The notes beneath the pieces were generated by a model. The model searched no databases. It worked only from the letters and a program-made list of their open reading frames with translations, and was not told the origin of the DNA. A stretch of 64,000 nucleotides of DNA. It comes from Pseudopedobacter beijingensis (GTDB lineage: Bacteria; Bacteroidota; Bacteroidia; Sphingobacteriales; Sphingobacteriaceae). Position 1 is the stretch's first letter, and each line of letters begins with the position of its first letter. The stretch spans positions 124,001 to 188,000 of the forward strand of contig NZ_JBHUDG010000001.1 of assembly GCF_042678145.1 (NCBI RefSeq). The letters are read 5' to 3'. Below are positions 8,612 through 16,410 of the stretch, in pieces. The translations under genes were made by a program, and so were the position numbers.

Positions 8612-10141
8612 ATGTTAAATACGATTTATTTTTTTAAGATTAATTATTTATTTTTTTGTTTGACTTTGCTGTTAGTAAGCTGTTTTGGAGATAAGTCTAA
8701 GACTGTTTTTAGCCCTAAAGTAGAGGATTATGTGGCATTATCTAAAACGATACTGTCAGTATCTGTTATAGCCGATAGTTTAGATGTTCCTTGGGATGTT
8801 CAGTATAACCATTACGATAGCAGTTTGTATTTTACCGAAATTAAGGGAGCTATCTCTCGATTAGATTTAGCTACGGGAAAGCGTAAGCAATTATTTGTTA
8901 TACCAGAAGTTTACCATCATCGTACTTTGGGCTTGTTGGGTATGGCATTGCATCCCGATTTTAAGGCTTATCCTTATGTTTATGTAAGCTATACAACTAA
9001 GTATCAAGATTCGATTTATTCAAGGTTAGAGCGATTTACCTACAAAAAAGATACATTGACCAATCCCAAAGTACTGCTGGAGATCGAAGGGAGTACAGGG
9101 CATAACGGAGCCCGTCTGGCTTTTTCCAAGAACGGGAAACTGTTATGGGCGACGGGGGATGTAGACAGCCCGACCCATGCCCAGGACAGTACTACGCTGA
9201 ACGGCAAGATCCTCCGCATAGAATGGGACGGTTCCGTCCCCATAGACAATCCGATCCAAGGGAGCTATGTTTATGCCTGGGGTTTTAGGAACATGCAGGG
9301 GCTTACCGTTTCCGATCGGGGCTACGTGTACACCTCCGAACATGGTGATGCCATAGAAGATGAAGTAAATATTATCGAGCCCTTAAGGAACTATGGCTGG
9401 CCGGTAATAGAAGGGAAGCATGATTTGCCGGCCGAAATTGCTTATGCCAAACAAAAAAACACAAAAGAGCCGATGCGTTCCTGGACCCCCGTAATAGCCC
9501 CGGCCGGGCTGGCTTATTATAACTCCGATCAAATACCCGAATGGAAAAACGCTTTGCTGCTTACGACCTTAAAAAGCCAGAGCCTAAGGGTGTTAAAGCT
9601 AGATGAATCCGGGAAGAAGATAATATCTGAAGAGATTTTTTTTGAAAATCATTACGGCAGGCTGCGTACGCTTACTGTTTCTCCCTCTGGCGATATTTAC
9701 CTGGCGACCAGCAATAGGGATTGGAATCCGCAAGCGGGTTTTCCTAAAACAGGAGACGATAAAATATTAAGAATCAACAGGGTTGCTAAAGCGCTAAAAA
9801 CGCCCTTGAAAGGCAGGCTTGTTACAGGTACTAAAGAAGCTGTTAAAACAGGTACAGCATTATATAATGCCTATTGTGTTTCTTGCCATAAGGGAGATGG
9901 GGCAGGCTTGGGGCAGGTGTTTCCGGCATTAAAAAATTCAACCAAGGTCAACGGAGATAAAGCAGGTCTTATCAATCTGTTTTTAAATGGCTCGGTTAAG
10001 CCCGGCAAGACGGAGCAGATGCCCGCATTCAATTTTTTAAGCGATGAAGATGCCGCCTCGATCTTAAGCTATATTAGAAAATCATGGGGAAATCATTCAT
10101 TAGCAATAACACCAGCAGACATTAAAAAATATAGAAAATAG
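8612..10141 (+). CDS. Lipoprotein glucose/sorbosone dehydrogenase-like protein fused to cytochrome c
   Basis: 509 residues. The lipobox LLVSC gives a predicted periplasmic lipoprotein. Residues about 50-390 form a six-bladed propeller of the PQQ-dependent glucose/sorbosone dehydrogenase type (HNGARLAF, YTSEHGD, EDEVNII, YGWPVIEG). Residues about 410-500 are a class I cytochrome c domain: CVSCH gives heme ligation at Cys422, Cys425 and His426, with a candidate Met ligand in EQMPAF. It probably oxidises an aldose and passes electrons through heme to the respiratory chain. The base composition changes abruptly to GC-rich from about 9080, suggesting a mosaic gene. It ends 2 bp before the transporter gene. 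Confidence 0.82.
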   Translation: MLNTIYFFKINYLFFCLTLLLVSCFGDKSKTVFSPKVEDYVALSKTILSVSVIADSLDVPWDVQYNHYDSSLYFTEIKGAISRLDLATGKRKQLFVIPEVYHHRTLGLLGMALHPDFKAYPYVYVSYTTKYQDSIYSRLERFTYKKDTLTNPKVLLEIEGSTGHNGARLAFSKNGKLLWATGDVDSPTHAQDSTTLNGKILRIEWDGSVPIDNPIQGSYVYAWGFRNMQGLTVSDRGYVYTSEHGDAIEDEVNIIEPLRNYGWPVIEGKHDLPAEIAYAKQKNTKEPMRSWTPVIAPAGLAYYNSDQIPEWKNALLLTTLKSQSLRVLKLDESGKKIISEEIFFENHYGRLRTLTVSPSGDIYLATSNRDWNPQAGFPKTGDDKILRINRVAKALKTPLKGRLVTGTKEAVKTGTALYNAYCVSCHKGDGAGLGQVFPALKNSTKVNGDKAGLINLFLNGSVKPGKTEQMPAFNFLSDEDAASILSYIRKSWGNHSLAITPADIKKYRK

Positions 10142-10143
10142 TC

Positions 10144-11352
10144 ATGAAGGAGCAATCAAAACCAATTACAAATTTTTTCAAATCCTTAATACCGGGCATT
10201 ATATTGGCAGCGGTGGTATTTGGCCCCAGCAAGATGACAATCACCACCAAATTGGGGGCAGAATACGGTTATGCACTAGAATGGATAGTGCTTGTTGCGG
10301 TGTTCTTTATGGCCATATTTACGGGCATGGGGAGCAGAATTGGCTCATCAAGCACCAAATCTTTATTAAGCTTAATTAAAGAGAAGTTTGGCAAATTTTT
10401 TTCGGTTACTATAGGTGTAGGGATATTTTTAGTTGCAGCATCCTTTCAGGCGGGTAATTCTATTGGCGTGGGCATATCTATTGCAGAATCTACCGGTACC
10501 AGTCCCAAATTATGGGTTATTGTATTTACCCTGCTGGGGATTTTATTACTTTCCTTCCGCTCCTTTTATAAAACTTTAGAAAAACTGATGCTAATACTGG
10601 TAGGGCTTATGCTTTTGTCCTTTGTGGCTACTTTTTTTCTAGCCAGGCCAGATTTTAACCAGATTATCGGCGGCTTTAAACCAAGTTTACCTGTCGGCTC
10701 AACAGGATTGGTTATAGCTTTTATGGCTTCGTGTTTTTCAATAGTGGGGGCATTTTATCAATCCTATCTGGTAAGAGAGCGGGCAAAAATTAACGGCAGT
10801 AATAGTAAAGACAATAGCTTAACAGGAGTGATGCTACTAGGTGTTATGAGTTTGGTGGTTATGATTTGTGGAGCTGCAATATTAAAACCTAAAGGTATCG
10901 AAGTGAAAAGTGCATTAGATATGGCAGGAGCCTTGGAGCCACTTTTTGGTAGCTATGCTTCGGTTATGTTTTTAACAGGACTTTTTGGAGCTTCCTTTTC
11001 ATCTGTGGTGGGTAATGCAACCCTCGGCGGCACATTATTAGGCGACGGTTTAGGTTATGGTAGCGATTTAAGCAGCAAAACCATCAGAATATTTATTGCT
11101 TTGGTCATGGTTATTGGAGCAATTGTAGCCATTGTTTTTGGAAAACTTCCCTTGGAGCTGATCGTGATGGCGCAAAGCGTAACCATTTTTTTAGTGCCTT
11201 TTATAGGCTTTGCCATGTATGCGATTGCAAACGATGAAAAAATTATGGGCAATAAGAAAAACAGCCCTTTTGTTAAAATAAGTGGCGGTATTGGACTTAT
11301 CCTTGTTGTTTTTTTAGCAATCAGTAATGCATACGATATTTTTATAAAATAA
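10144..11352 (+). CDS. Nramp-family membrane transporter lacking the canonical metal-binding motif
   Basis: 402 residues with about 11 hydrophobic segments, matching the length and layout of Nramp/MntH transporters. In the first segment the diagnostic DPGN is replaced by GPSK (residues 27-30). The helix-6 segment reads SCFSIVGAFYQ, with no MPH-type motif. The residues that bind Mn/Fe in true Nramp proteins therefore appear to be missing, so the usual metal-import call is doubtful. It sits directly between a sugar dehydrogenase and two sugar-acid-type enzymes, suggesting an organic substrate. The family assignment comes from overall pattern; the substrate is unknown. Confidence 0.75.
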   Translation: MKEQSKPITNFFKSLIPGIILAAVVFGPSKMTITTKLGAEYGYALEWIVLVAVFFMAIFTGMGSRIGSSSTKSLLSLIKEKFGKFFSVTIGVGIFLVAASFQAGNSIGVGISIAESTGTSPKLWVIVFTLLGILLLSFRSFYKTLEKLMLILVGLMLLSFVATFFLARPDFNQIIGGFKPSLPVGSTGLVIAFMASCFSIVGAFYQSYLVRERAKINGSNSKDNSLTGVMLLGVMSLVVMICGAAILKPKGIEVKSALDMAGALEPLFGSYASVMFLTGLFGASFSSVVGNATLGGTLLGDGLGYGSDLSSKTIRIFIALVMVIGAIVAIVFGKLPLELIVMAQSVTIFLVPFIGFAMYAIANDEKIMGNKKNSPFVKISGGIGLILVVFLAISNAYDIFIK

Positions 11353-11368
11353 GAACATAATAATTTAA

Positions 11369-12385
11369 ATGAAAGAATTAAGAGCGTTAGAAGATCAGCT
11401 TACACAGCCATCATCAGTATTGATTGCAGACATCCAAAAGATAGAAGGCGATATCATGCTTCTAGGTATAGGGGGCAAGATGGGAGTCAGCATGGGTAAG
11501 CTGGCCGTCGCAGCTATAAAAGCAGCAGGTATTCATAAAAGAGTAATCGGTGTTTCCCGTTTTTCGGATGCCAGGGCAAGGCAGGAATTGGAAGATTCAG
11601 GAATTGAAACCATATCCTGTGATTTATTAGAAGATGATCAGTTGCAACAACTTCCTGATGTAAAAAATATTATTTATTTGGCAGGTTTTAAATTTGGTTC
11701 GGTAGGCAATGAAGGCTTTACCTGGGCGATGAATGCTTATTTACCAGGTAGGGTTGCCGATAAATTCAAGAACTCCAATATCGTAGCTTTCTCATCAGGT
11801 AACGTATTGCCCTTTGTCAAAGTTACTTCAGGCGGGGTTTCCGAAGAAACCACACCTGAGCCAATTGGTGAATATGCACAATCTACCTTAGGCAGAGAAA
11901 GAATATTCGAATATTTTGCCAAAAAGAATAATACGCCAACCTTAATTTACCGTTTAAATTATGCAGTAGATTTCCGTTATGGAGTCATGATGGAAATCGC
12001 CAAGAGTGTATTACAAGAAAAAGAGATTGATCTTAGAACAGAAAACGTAAACGTAATTTGGCAGGGCGACGCCAATGAAGTAGCCATCAGGTCTTTATTG
12101 CATTGCCAATCCCCTGCAAAAATGTTAAACGTTACAGGCCCGGAAACATTATCTATCAAATGGATAGCAGCGCAATTTGGAGAAAAGTTTAATAAATCCC
12201 CTAAGTTTATTTATGAAGCAGAAGGTACAGCCTTATTAAACAATGCATCAGAATGCCATCGCTTATTCGGTTATCCAAGGGTAACCGTAAGAGAAATTAT
12301 AGACATTACAGCTACCTGGTTAATGCAAGGTGGCGAAGAATTCGGAAAAGAGACACACTTTCAGGAAAGAAGAGGTAAATTCTAA
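11369..12385 (+). CDS. NAD-dependent epimerase/dehydratase-like Rossmann protein
   Basis: 338 residues. A glycine-rich nucleotide-binding turn lies near residues 33-39 (GIGGKMG), and IIYLAGFKFG resembles the second SDR motif. The extended-SDR catalytic signature would be YxxxK; here it reads YAQST with Tyr169 but Thr173 in place of Lys. This suggests altered chemistry or a binding role. It is not followed by a membrane segment and has no signal peptide, so it is cytoplasmic. It overlaps the next gene by one base (TAATG), indicating translational coupling with the aldolase-like protein. Confidence 0.72.
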   Translation: MKELRALEDQLTQPSSVLIADIQKIEGDIMLLGIGGKMGVSMGKLAVAAIKAAGIHKRVIGVSRFSDARARQELEDSGIETISCDLLEDDQLQQLPDVKNIIYLAGFKFGSVGNEGFTWAMNAYLPGRVADKFKNSNIVAFSSGNVLPFVKVTSGGVSEETTPEPIGEYAQSTLGRERIFEYFAKKNNTPTLIYRLNYAVDFRYGVMMEIAKSVLQEKEIDLRTENVNVIWQGDANEVAIRSLLHCQSPAKMLNVTGPETLSIKWIAAQFGEKFNKSPKFIYEAEGTALLNNASECHRLFGYPRVTVREIIDITATWLMQGGEEFGKETHFQERRGKF

Positions 12386-13443
12386 TGAAAAGACTAAGCA
12401 AAGAACTCAAGCAACTATTAGAATCAGGGACCGTATTGCCGGCCCACCCCCTGGCGTTAAATTCAGCCAGGGAACTAGATGAAGCAAGGCAGCGACAGTT
12501 GACACGGTATTATATGGCCAGTGGAGCAGGCGGCGTGGCCGTAGGCGTACATTCCACGCAGTTTGAGATCAGGGATCCCGAAGTGAACCTGTTCGAGAAA
12601 GTATTGGCACTGGCCTCCGAAGAAATAGAAAAAGCTAATTTAAATAGACCGTTTTTAAAGATAGCAGGAATATGCGGTCCAACAGGACAAGCAGTATCCG
12701 AGGCCGAAATAGCATTAAAATACGGATACGATATTGGCCTGTTAAGCATGGGCGGTTTGCAGGGCTGGAGCGAAGATGCGATTTTAGATCGGGTAAGGGC
12801 AGTAGCTGCAGTTATGCCTGTATTTGGTTTTTACCTGCAACCTTCGGTAGGAGGAAGAATATTCAGCTATGCTTTTTGGCAGCAATTTGCAGAGATAGAC
12901 AATGTTGAGGCTATTAAATGTGCTTCTTTTAACCGTTATCAGACATTGGACGTGATGCGTGCGGTAGCAAGCTCCAGCCGACGTGAAAAAATATCGATGT
13001 ATACAGGTAACGATGACAACATTATGGCCGACTTATTAACAACCTTTAAATTTAATATTAAAGGTGAAGAAGTAGCAGTAGGTTTCAAGGGAGGTTTATT
13101 GGGGCACTGGGCTGTTTGGACAAACAATGTGGTGCAGCTGATGGAAAGGGTACAAGCTTATCGGAAAAACAAAAGGGTTGAAGAATTGGAAGCTTTATTG
13201 GCATTGGGTGTCCAAATTACGGACGTTAATGCAGCCTTGTTTGATCCGGCGAATGCTTTCCACGGCTGTATTCCGGGTATCCACGAAGTATTGAGAAGAC
13301 AAGGACTATTAGAAGGAAGATGGTGCCTTAACCCGGAGGAAGAACTATCGGAAGGTCAGATGGAGGAGATAGACAGGGTGTATGCTGCTTACCCGGATCT
13401 GAATGATGATGGATTTGTGAGAATGTTTTTGGGAGGAAAATAA
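12385..13443 (+). CDS. Dihydrodipicolinate synthase/N-acetylneuraminate lyase-family aldolase
   Basis: 352 residues, longer than typical DHDPS (about 290). The two hallmark residues are visible: Tyr150 in FYLQPS, aligning with YNxP of DHDPS, and Schiff-base Lys178 in AIKCASFNRY. Many members outside lysine synthesis are aldolases or dehydratases for 2-keto-3-deoxy sugar acids; that role fits a cluster with a polysaccharide lyase and sugar oxidase, but is inferred. It is cytoplasmic. The start codon overlaps the stop of the previous gene. It is the last gene before the terminator at 13591. Confidence 0.75.
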   Translation: MKRLSKELKQLLESGTVLPAHPLALNSARELDEARQRQLTRYYMASGAGGVAVGVHSTQFEIRDPEVNLFEKVLALASEEIEKANLNRPFLKIAGICGPTGQAVSEAEIALKYGYDIGLLSMGGLQGWSEDAILDRVRAVAAVMPVFGFYLQPSVGGRIFSYAFWQQFAEIDNVEAIKCASFNRYQTLDVMRAVASSSRREKISMYTGNDDNIMADLLTTFKFNIKGEEVAVGFKGGLLGHWAVWTNNVVQLMERVQAYRKNKRVEELEALLALGVQITDVNAALFDPANAFHGCIPGIHEVLRRQGLLEGRWCLNPEEELSEGQMEEIDRVYAAYPDLNDDGFVRMFLGGK

Positions 13444-13590
13444 GGAAACCAGATGATGTTGTTCACGAAGATGAATCTCAAGATATAAGTACAGAAGTTT
13501 ATAAATATGCGAATGCTCATTTAAAGATTATGAAAAAACTGTAAGAGCCGAGTATTAATAAATCCATCAGTAATAAATACTCTTATAAGT
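13444..13590 (+). other. Gap after the aldolase; possible 33-codon gene remnant
   Basis: From 13446 a start-less open stretch reads KPDDVVHEDESQDIS and continues to a stop at 13545-13547, ending IMKKL. The hydrophilic, protein-like composition suggests the tail of a lost gene, but no family is recognised and chance is possible. Confidence 0.25.
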
Positions 13591-13646
13591 AAACACCCGT
13601 AAAGTAAAAGTACGATAGCGTTATTTTTACTTTACGGGTGTTTTTT
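13591..13646 (+). terminator. Strong intrinsic terminator ending region 1
   Basis: Perfect 19-bp inverted repeat: 13591-13609 pairs with 13625-13643, with a 15-nt loop, and a run of six T at 13641-13646. The GC core is ACACCCGT/ACGGGTGT. It separates the esterase/lyase cluster from the first sigma factor gene. Confidence 0.9.
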
Positions 13647-13687
13647 ATTGACCAATATCGTTTTTTATTATTTAGGATTGCATGATG

Positions 13688-13688
13688 N
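13688..13688. other. Ambiguous base N
   Basis: A single N lies 32 bp before the sigma-factor start codon, in the likely promoter/leader area. It marks uncertain base calling and blocks confident promoter reading. Confidence 0.99.
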
Positions 13689-13719
13689 TTTTTAGAAATA
13701 ACCTATTAAACGCTCTTTT

Positions 13720-14283
13720 TTGCATAAAATAAATACAGATAACGAATTGTTAAACCTGTTAAAGTCAGGTCATAAATCTGCTTTAGATGAAATCTACAAC
13801 AGATATTATGCTATTCTGTATAGTCATGCTTATAGCAAGTTGCCAGATAGAGAAGAAGTAAGGGATATAGTACAAGAGGTGTTTGTTTCCCTTTGGAACA
13901 ATAGAGAAAAAATAGTTATAACCTCTAGTTTATCTGCTTATTTGTATACATCTACAAGAAGCAGAGTATTAGATATATATCGTCGTCAAAAGGTAAGAAA
14001 TGCTTACACACAGTCTTTACAAGCTTTTATAGATTCGGGAGAGAATATTACAGAAGAAAAGTTTAGAGAAAAAGAACTGATTAGGTTAGTAGAAAAAGAA
14101 GTAGCTTCTCTTCCTGCACAAATGCGACGTATATTCGAAATGAGTCGTTTTAAAGATATGACTCATCAGCAAATTGCAGATGAACTTCAAATAAGTCCGC
14201 AAACTGTTCGTACTCAAGTAAAAAATGCACTCAGGGTACTAAGAGTGAAATTGGGTGCTCATATTTTTACAATCTTTTTTTAG
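13720..14283 (+). CDS. ECF RNA polymerase sigma factor (SusC/SusD locus regulator)
   Basis: 187 residues from a TTG start (MHKINTDNELL). Region 2 is at about 24-95, with DIVQEVFVSLW as the region 2.2 core-binding segment. Region 4 is at about 125-180, with the helix-turn-helix around MTHQQIADELQISPQTVRTQV. This is the usual size for Bacteroidota ECF factors of the FecI-like type. It is followed, after an unusually long 810-bp gap, by its likely FecR anti-sigma partner and the SusC gene with an STN domain: the standard trans-envelope signalling chain that switches on the locus when the glycan binds SusC. Confidence 0.9.
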   Translation: MHKINTDNELLNLLKSGHKSALDEIYNRYYAILYSHAYSKLPDREEVRDIVQEVFVSLWNNREKIVITSSLSAYLYTSTRSRVLDIYRRQKVRNAYTQSLQAFIDSGENITEEKFREKELIRLVEKEVASLPAQMRRIFEMSRFKDMTHQQIADELQISPQTVRTQVKNALRVLRVKLGAHIFTIFF

Positions 14284-15049
14284 AGAAAAATAAGATCCAG
14301 TTCTTAGAAAATATTATCCAGTTATTTTTTTAGTTGTTGTTAGTTACATAATGTAAAGTATCTTCTTGTGATTGATATGACCTGAAAAGAAGGAATTTGT
14401 TAGCATTTCCAATCTCTTTTTGAGATTGCTTTAGAGTAAAATAATATCCCTGTTTATATATTATGAGAGTAGTTTTTCTCAAATCGTTCATCATGTTCTG
14501 CAGGGTATGGCGAACTGATAAATAAAGCAGATTCTCATAAAAATATAAAGTCTTATCGAGCTATTGCCATTTTAGGATGTACCCTTTTAAACAGATGATT
14601 AAACTTCCTATTTAATATACATGACTTGCTTAAACCTGGCATATATTAAGGAAAACAGAATGTTAGTCATTCCAAACTCTTTTATGACTTTTACACTATT
14701 CTCCGGTAATACATGGGAAGCAACTGTTTGTTGAATATGTTTACTCTCCCTTTTTATATCAGTAAAATTTTAGCTAAATTGGTTGTTCTAATAAAGATAG
14801 TCCTATTTCTTTATAGCCTTCTTTAGACAATCTCATCAAAAGTCTACAAAACTCAACTAAAGTCCACAAAACCCCACTACTGTTGTGCTATAGGTTCGGC
14901 TTTGTTCCTACTACGGTATACTCACGCTGTATCCAATATTTAATAAAAAGTAATCTTATTCAGGGCTATGCAAATCACGAAATAATAATCGAAATCAGGT
15001 TGAAATATAAAATTTTTCAATTCGTTCTACCCCCTGTACAAATCTTATA
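14284..15049. other. Long gene-free gap between sigma factor and anti-sigma genes
   Basis: About 770 bp with no open frame of convincing length on either strand and many stops in all frames. It is AT-rich with locally GC-richer patches (about 14880-14935). In the equivalent second locus the sigma-FecR gap is only 66 bp, so this gap probably holds decayed sequence. No insertion-sequence ends or RNA gene were recognised. Confidence 0.6.
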
Positions 15050-15059
15050 CGTCTTATAG
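15050..15059 (+). promoter_or_regulatory. Possible ECF-type -10 element before fecR (locus 2)
   Basis: CGTCTTATAG lies 34 bp before the FecR start. A near copy, CGACTTATAG (33383-33392), precedes the FecR gene of the next locus. CGTC is typical of ECF -10 elements. The -35 is not clear; a CTACCCC stretch lies about 16 bp upstream here only. Confidence 0.4.
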
Positions 15060-15093
15060 TAAAAGGACCACAACTTAAATTAATTTCAAGCAA

Positions 15094-16284
15094 ATGAAAA
15101 AAGCAGATGAGCTGTTAGATAGATACCATTCAGGTGAAGCAACGCCAGAAGAAAAGGCTATTGTGGAGAGCTGGTATCTGAAATCTAAAAAGGGAGCGTC
15201 AGATCTGAAACATGAAGTTCTGCTTGAAGATTATGAAAAAGGTCGTAAACGGTTGCATCAGCAAATTGGATATCAGGAAAAAAGAATTATAAAATTATGG
15301 CCTCGTGTAGCGATAGCCGCTTCTTTGTTGATGGGTTTAACAATAGGTTTCTATTTCTTTAATTCAAAGTCGAACACAGAGCCTGCTCAGGAGTTTGTGT
15401 CAGGTACGTCTGTAAAAGAAAGCAGTGAAGTGATTCTTACTCTGGCGAATGGAAAAAGGATTAACCTGAATGATGATAATGTTGGACAGGTGGCCGAAGA
15501 GGAGGGGTTAAATATTAAACAGACTTCAGATGGACAGTTGATATATACTGTGATTGATGGTGGTAAGGGGGATAATCAAAGTAATTATAATATTATTGAA
15601 ACTCCAGTAGGTATGCAATACACTGTTATATTGCCAGATGGTAGTAAGATATGGTTAAGCTCTGCATCTAAATTACGTTATCCGACACATTTTTCAGGAA
15701 AAGAACGAAAAGTCGAACTTTCTGGTGAAGCCTATTTTGAAGTGAAATCTGTATATGCATCTGCCGGAAAAAATGCTTCCACTAAAAAGGTTCCTTTTAT
15801 TGTAACGTCGGGTAATCAAACAGTAGAAGTTTTGGGGACCCAATTTAATATTAGCGCCTATAAGGACGATGCAGTAATAAAGACAGCACTTTTGGAGGGG
15901 GCAGTAAAAGTATCTTTAAAAGATAAGAAAAATATCAGTTCGGAAGTGTTCTTAAAACCAGGACAAATGGCTTTAAATAAACTCAATAATTCTGCATTAG
16001 AAATTAATAACGTAGATGTAGAGGATGTATTAGCTTGGCGAGAAGGATATTTTATTTTCAACAACGAGAACATCAGGGATATTATGAAAAAAGTTTCCAG
16101 ATGGTACGGGTTTGAGGTAGAATATCAGGGAGATATGTCTGATGTAGAGTTTCAAGGGAATTATTTAAGAACTAGAAACTTATCAAACCTTTTGGAAATG
16201 TTAGAAATGACCAATAAAGTTAAATTTAAAATACTACAGAAAAACAGCTTGGAAAGGAGGGTACTTGTAATAAGAAAAAATTAA
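15094..16284 (+). CDS. FecR-family anti-sigma factor
   Basis: 396 residues. A cytoplasmic N-terminal anti-sigma region spans about 1-65 (DRYHSGEATPEEKAIVESW). There is one membrane segment near residues 70-90, then a periplasmic FecR domain about 165-290 (ETPVGMQYTVILPDGSKIWL, EVLGTQFNISAY). A C-terminal DUF4974-type domain spans about 315-396 (AWREGYFIFNN, VSRWYGFEVEY). It should hold the sigma factor at 13720 inactive until the STN domain of the SusC at 16411 signals. It is followed by two hairpins before susC, so susC is probably transcribed separately. Confidence 0.92.
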   Translation: MKKADELLDRYHSGEATPEEKAIVESWYLKSKKGASDLKHEVLLEDYEKGRKRLHQQIGYQEKRIIKLWPRVAIAASLLMGLTIGFYFFNSKSNTEPAQEFVSGTSVKESSEVILTLANGKRINLNDDNVGQVAEEEGLNIKQTSDGQLIYTVIDGGKGDNQSNYNIIETPVGMQYTVILPDGSKIWLSSASKLRYPTHFSGKERKVELSGEAYFEVKSVYASAGKNASTKKVPFIVTSGNQTVEVLGTQFNISAYKDDAVIKTALLEGAVKVSLKDKKNISSEVFLKPGQMALNKLNNSALEINNVDVEDVLAWREGYFIFNNENIRDIMKKVSRWYGFEVEYQGDMSDVEFQGNYLRTRNLSNLLEMLEMTNKVKFKILQKNSLERRVLVIRKN

Positions 16285-16308
16285 CCAAACAACAAGATCC
16301 TAAAAACA

Positions 16309-16362
16309 GGAGTGTTACCAGCACTCCCGTTTAAATAAAGCATAATGTTTAGGCTTTATTTA
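16309..16362 (+). terminator. Two consecutive hairpins between fecR and susC
   Basis: First hairpin: GGAGTG (16309-16314) with CACTCC (16322-16327). Second: a perfect 10-bp stem, 16332-16341 with 16353-16362, 11-nt loop. They may end the fecR transcript or shape the susC leader; no long T-run follows. Confidence 0.5.
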
Positions 16363-16410
16363 GGATAATTAGTAACTGATCATAATAGTCAAAAATTAAA
16401 CCTAAATCAA

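Noticed and set aside
9040..9343. Two overlapping minus-strand open frames inside the sugar dehydrogenase gene
   Set aside because: They arise from the local GC-rich composition; the plus-strand propeller domain is continuous through them.
10144..11352. Straight annotation as Mn/Fe transporter MntH
   Set aside because: The DPGN and helix-6 metal motifs are not present.
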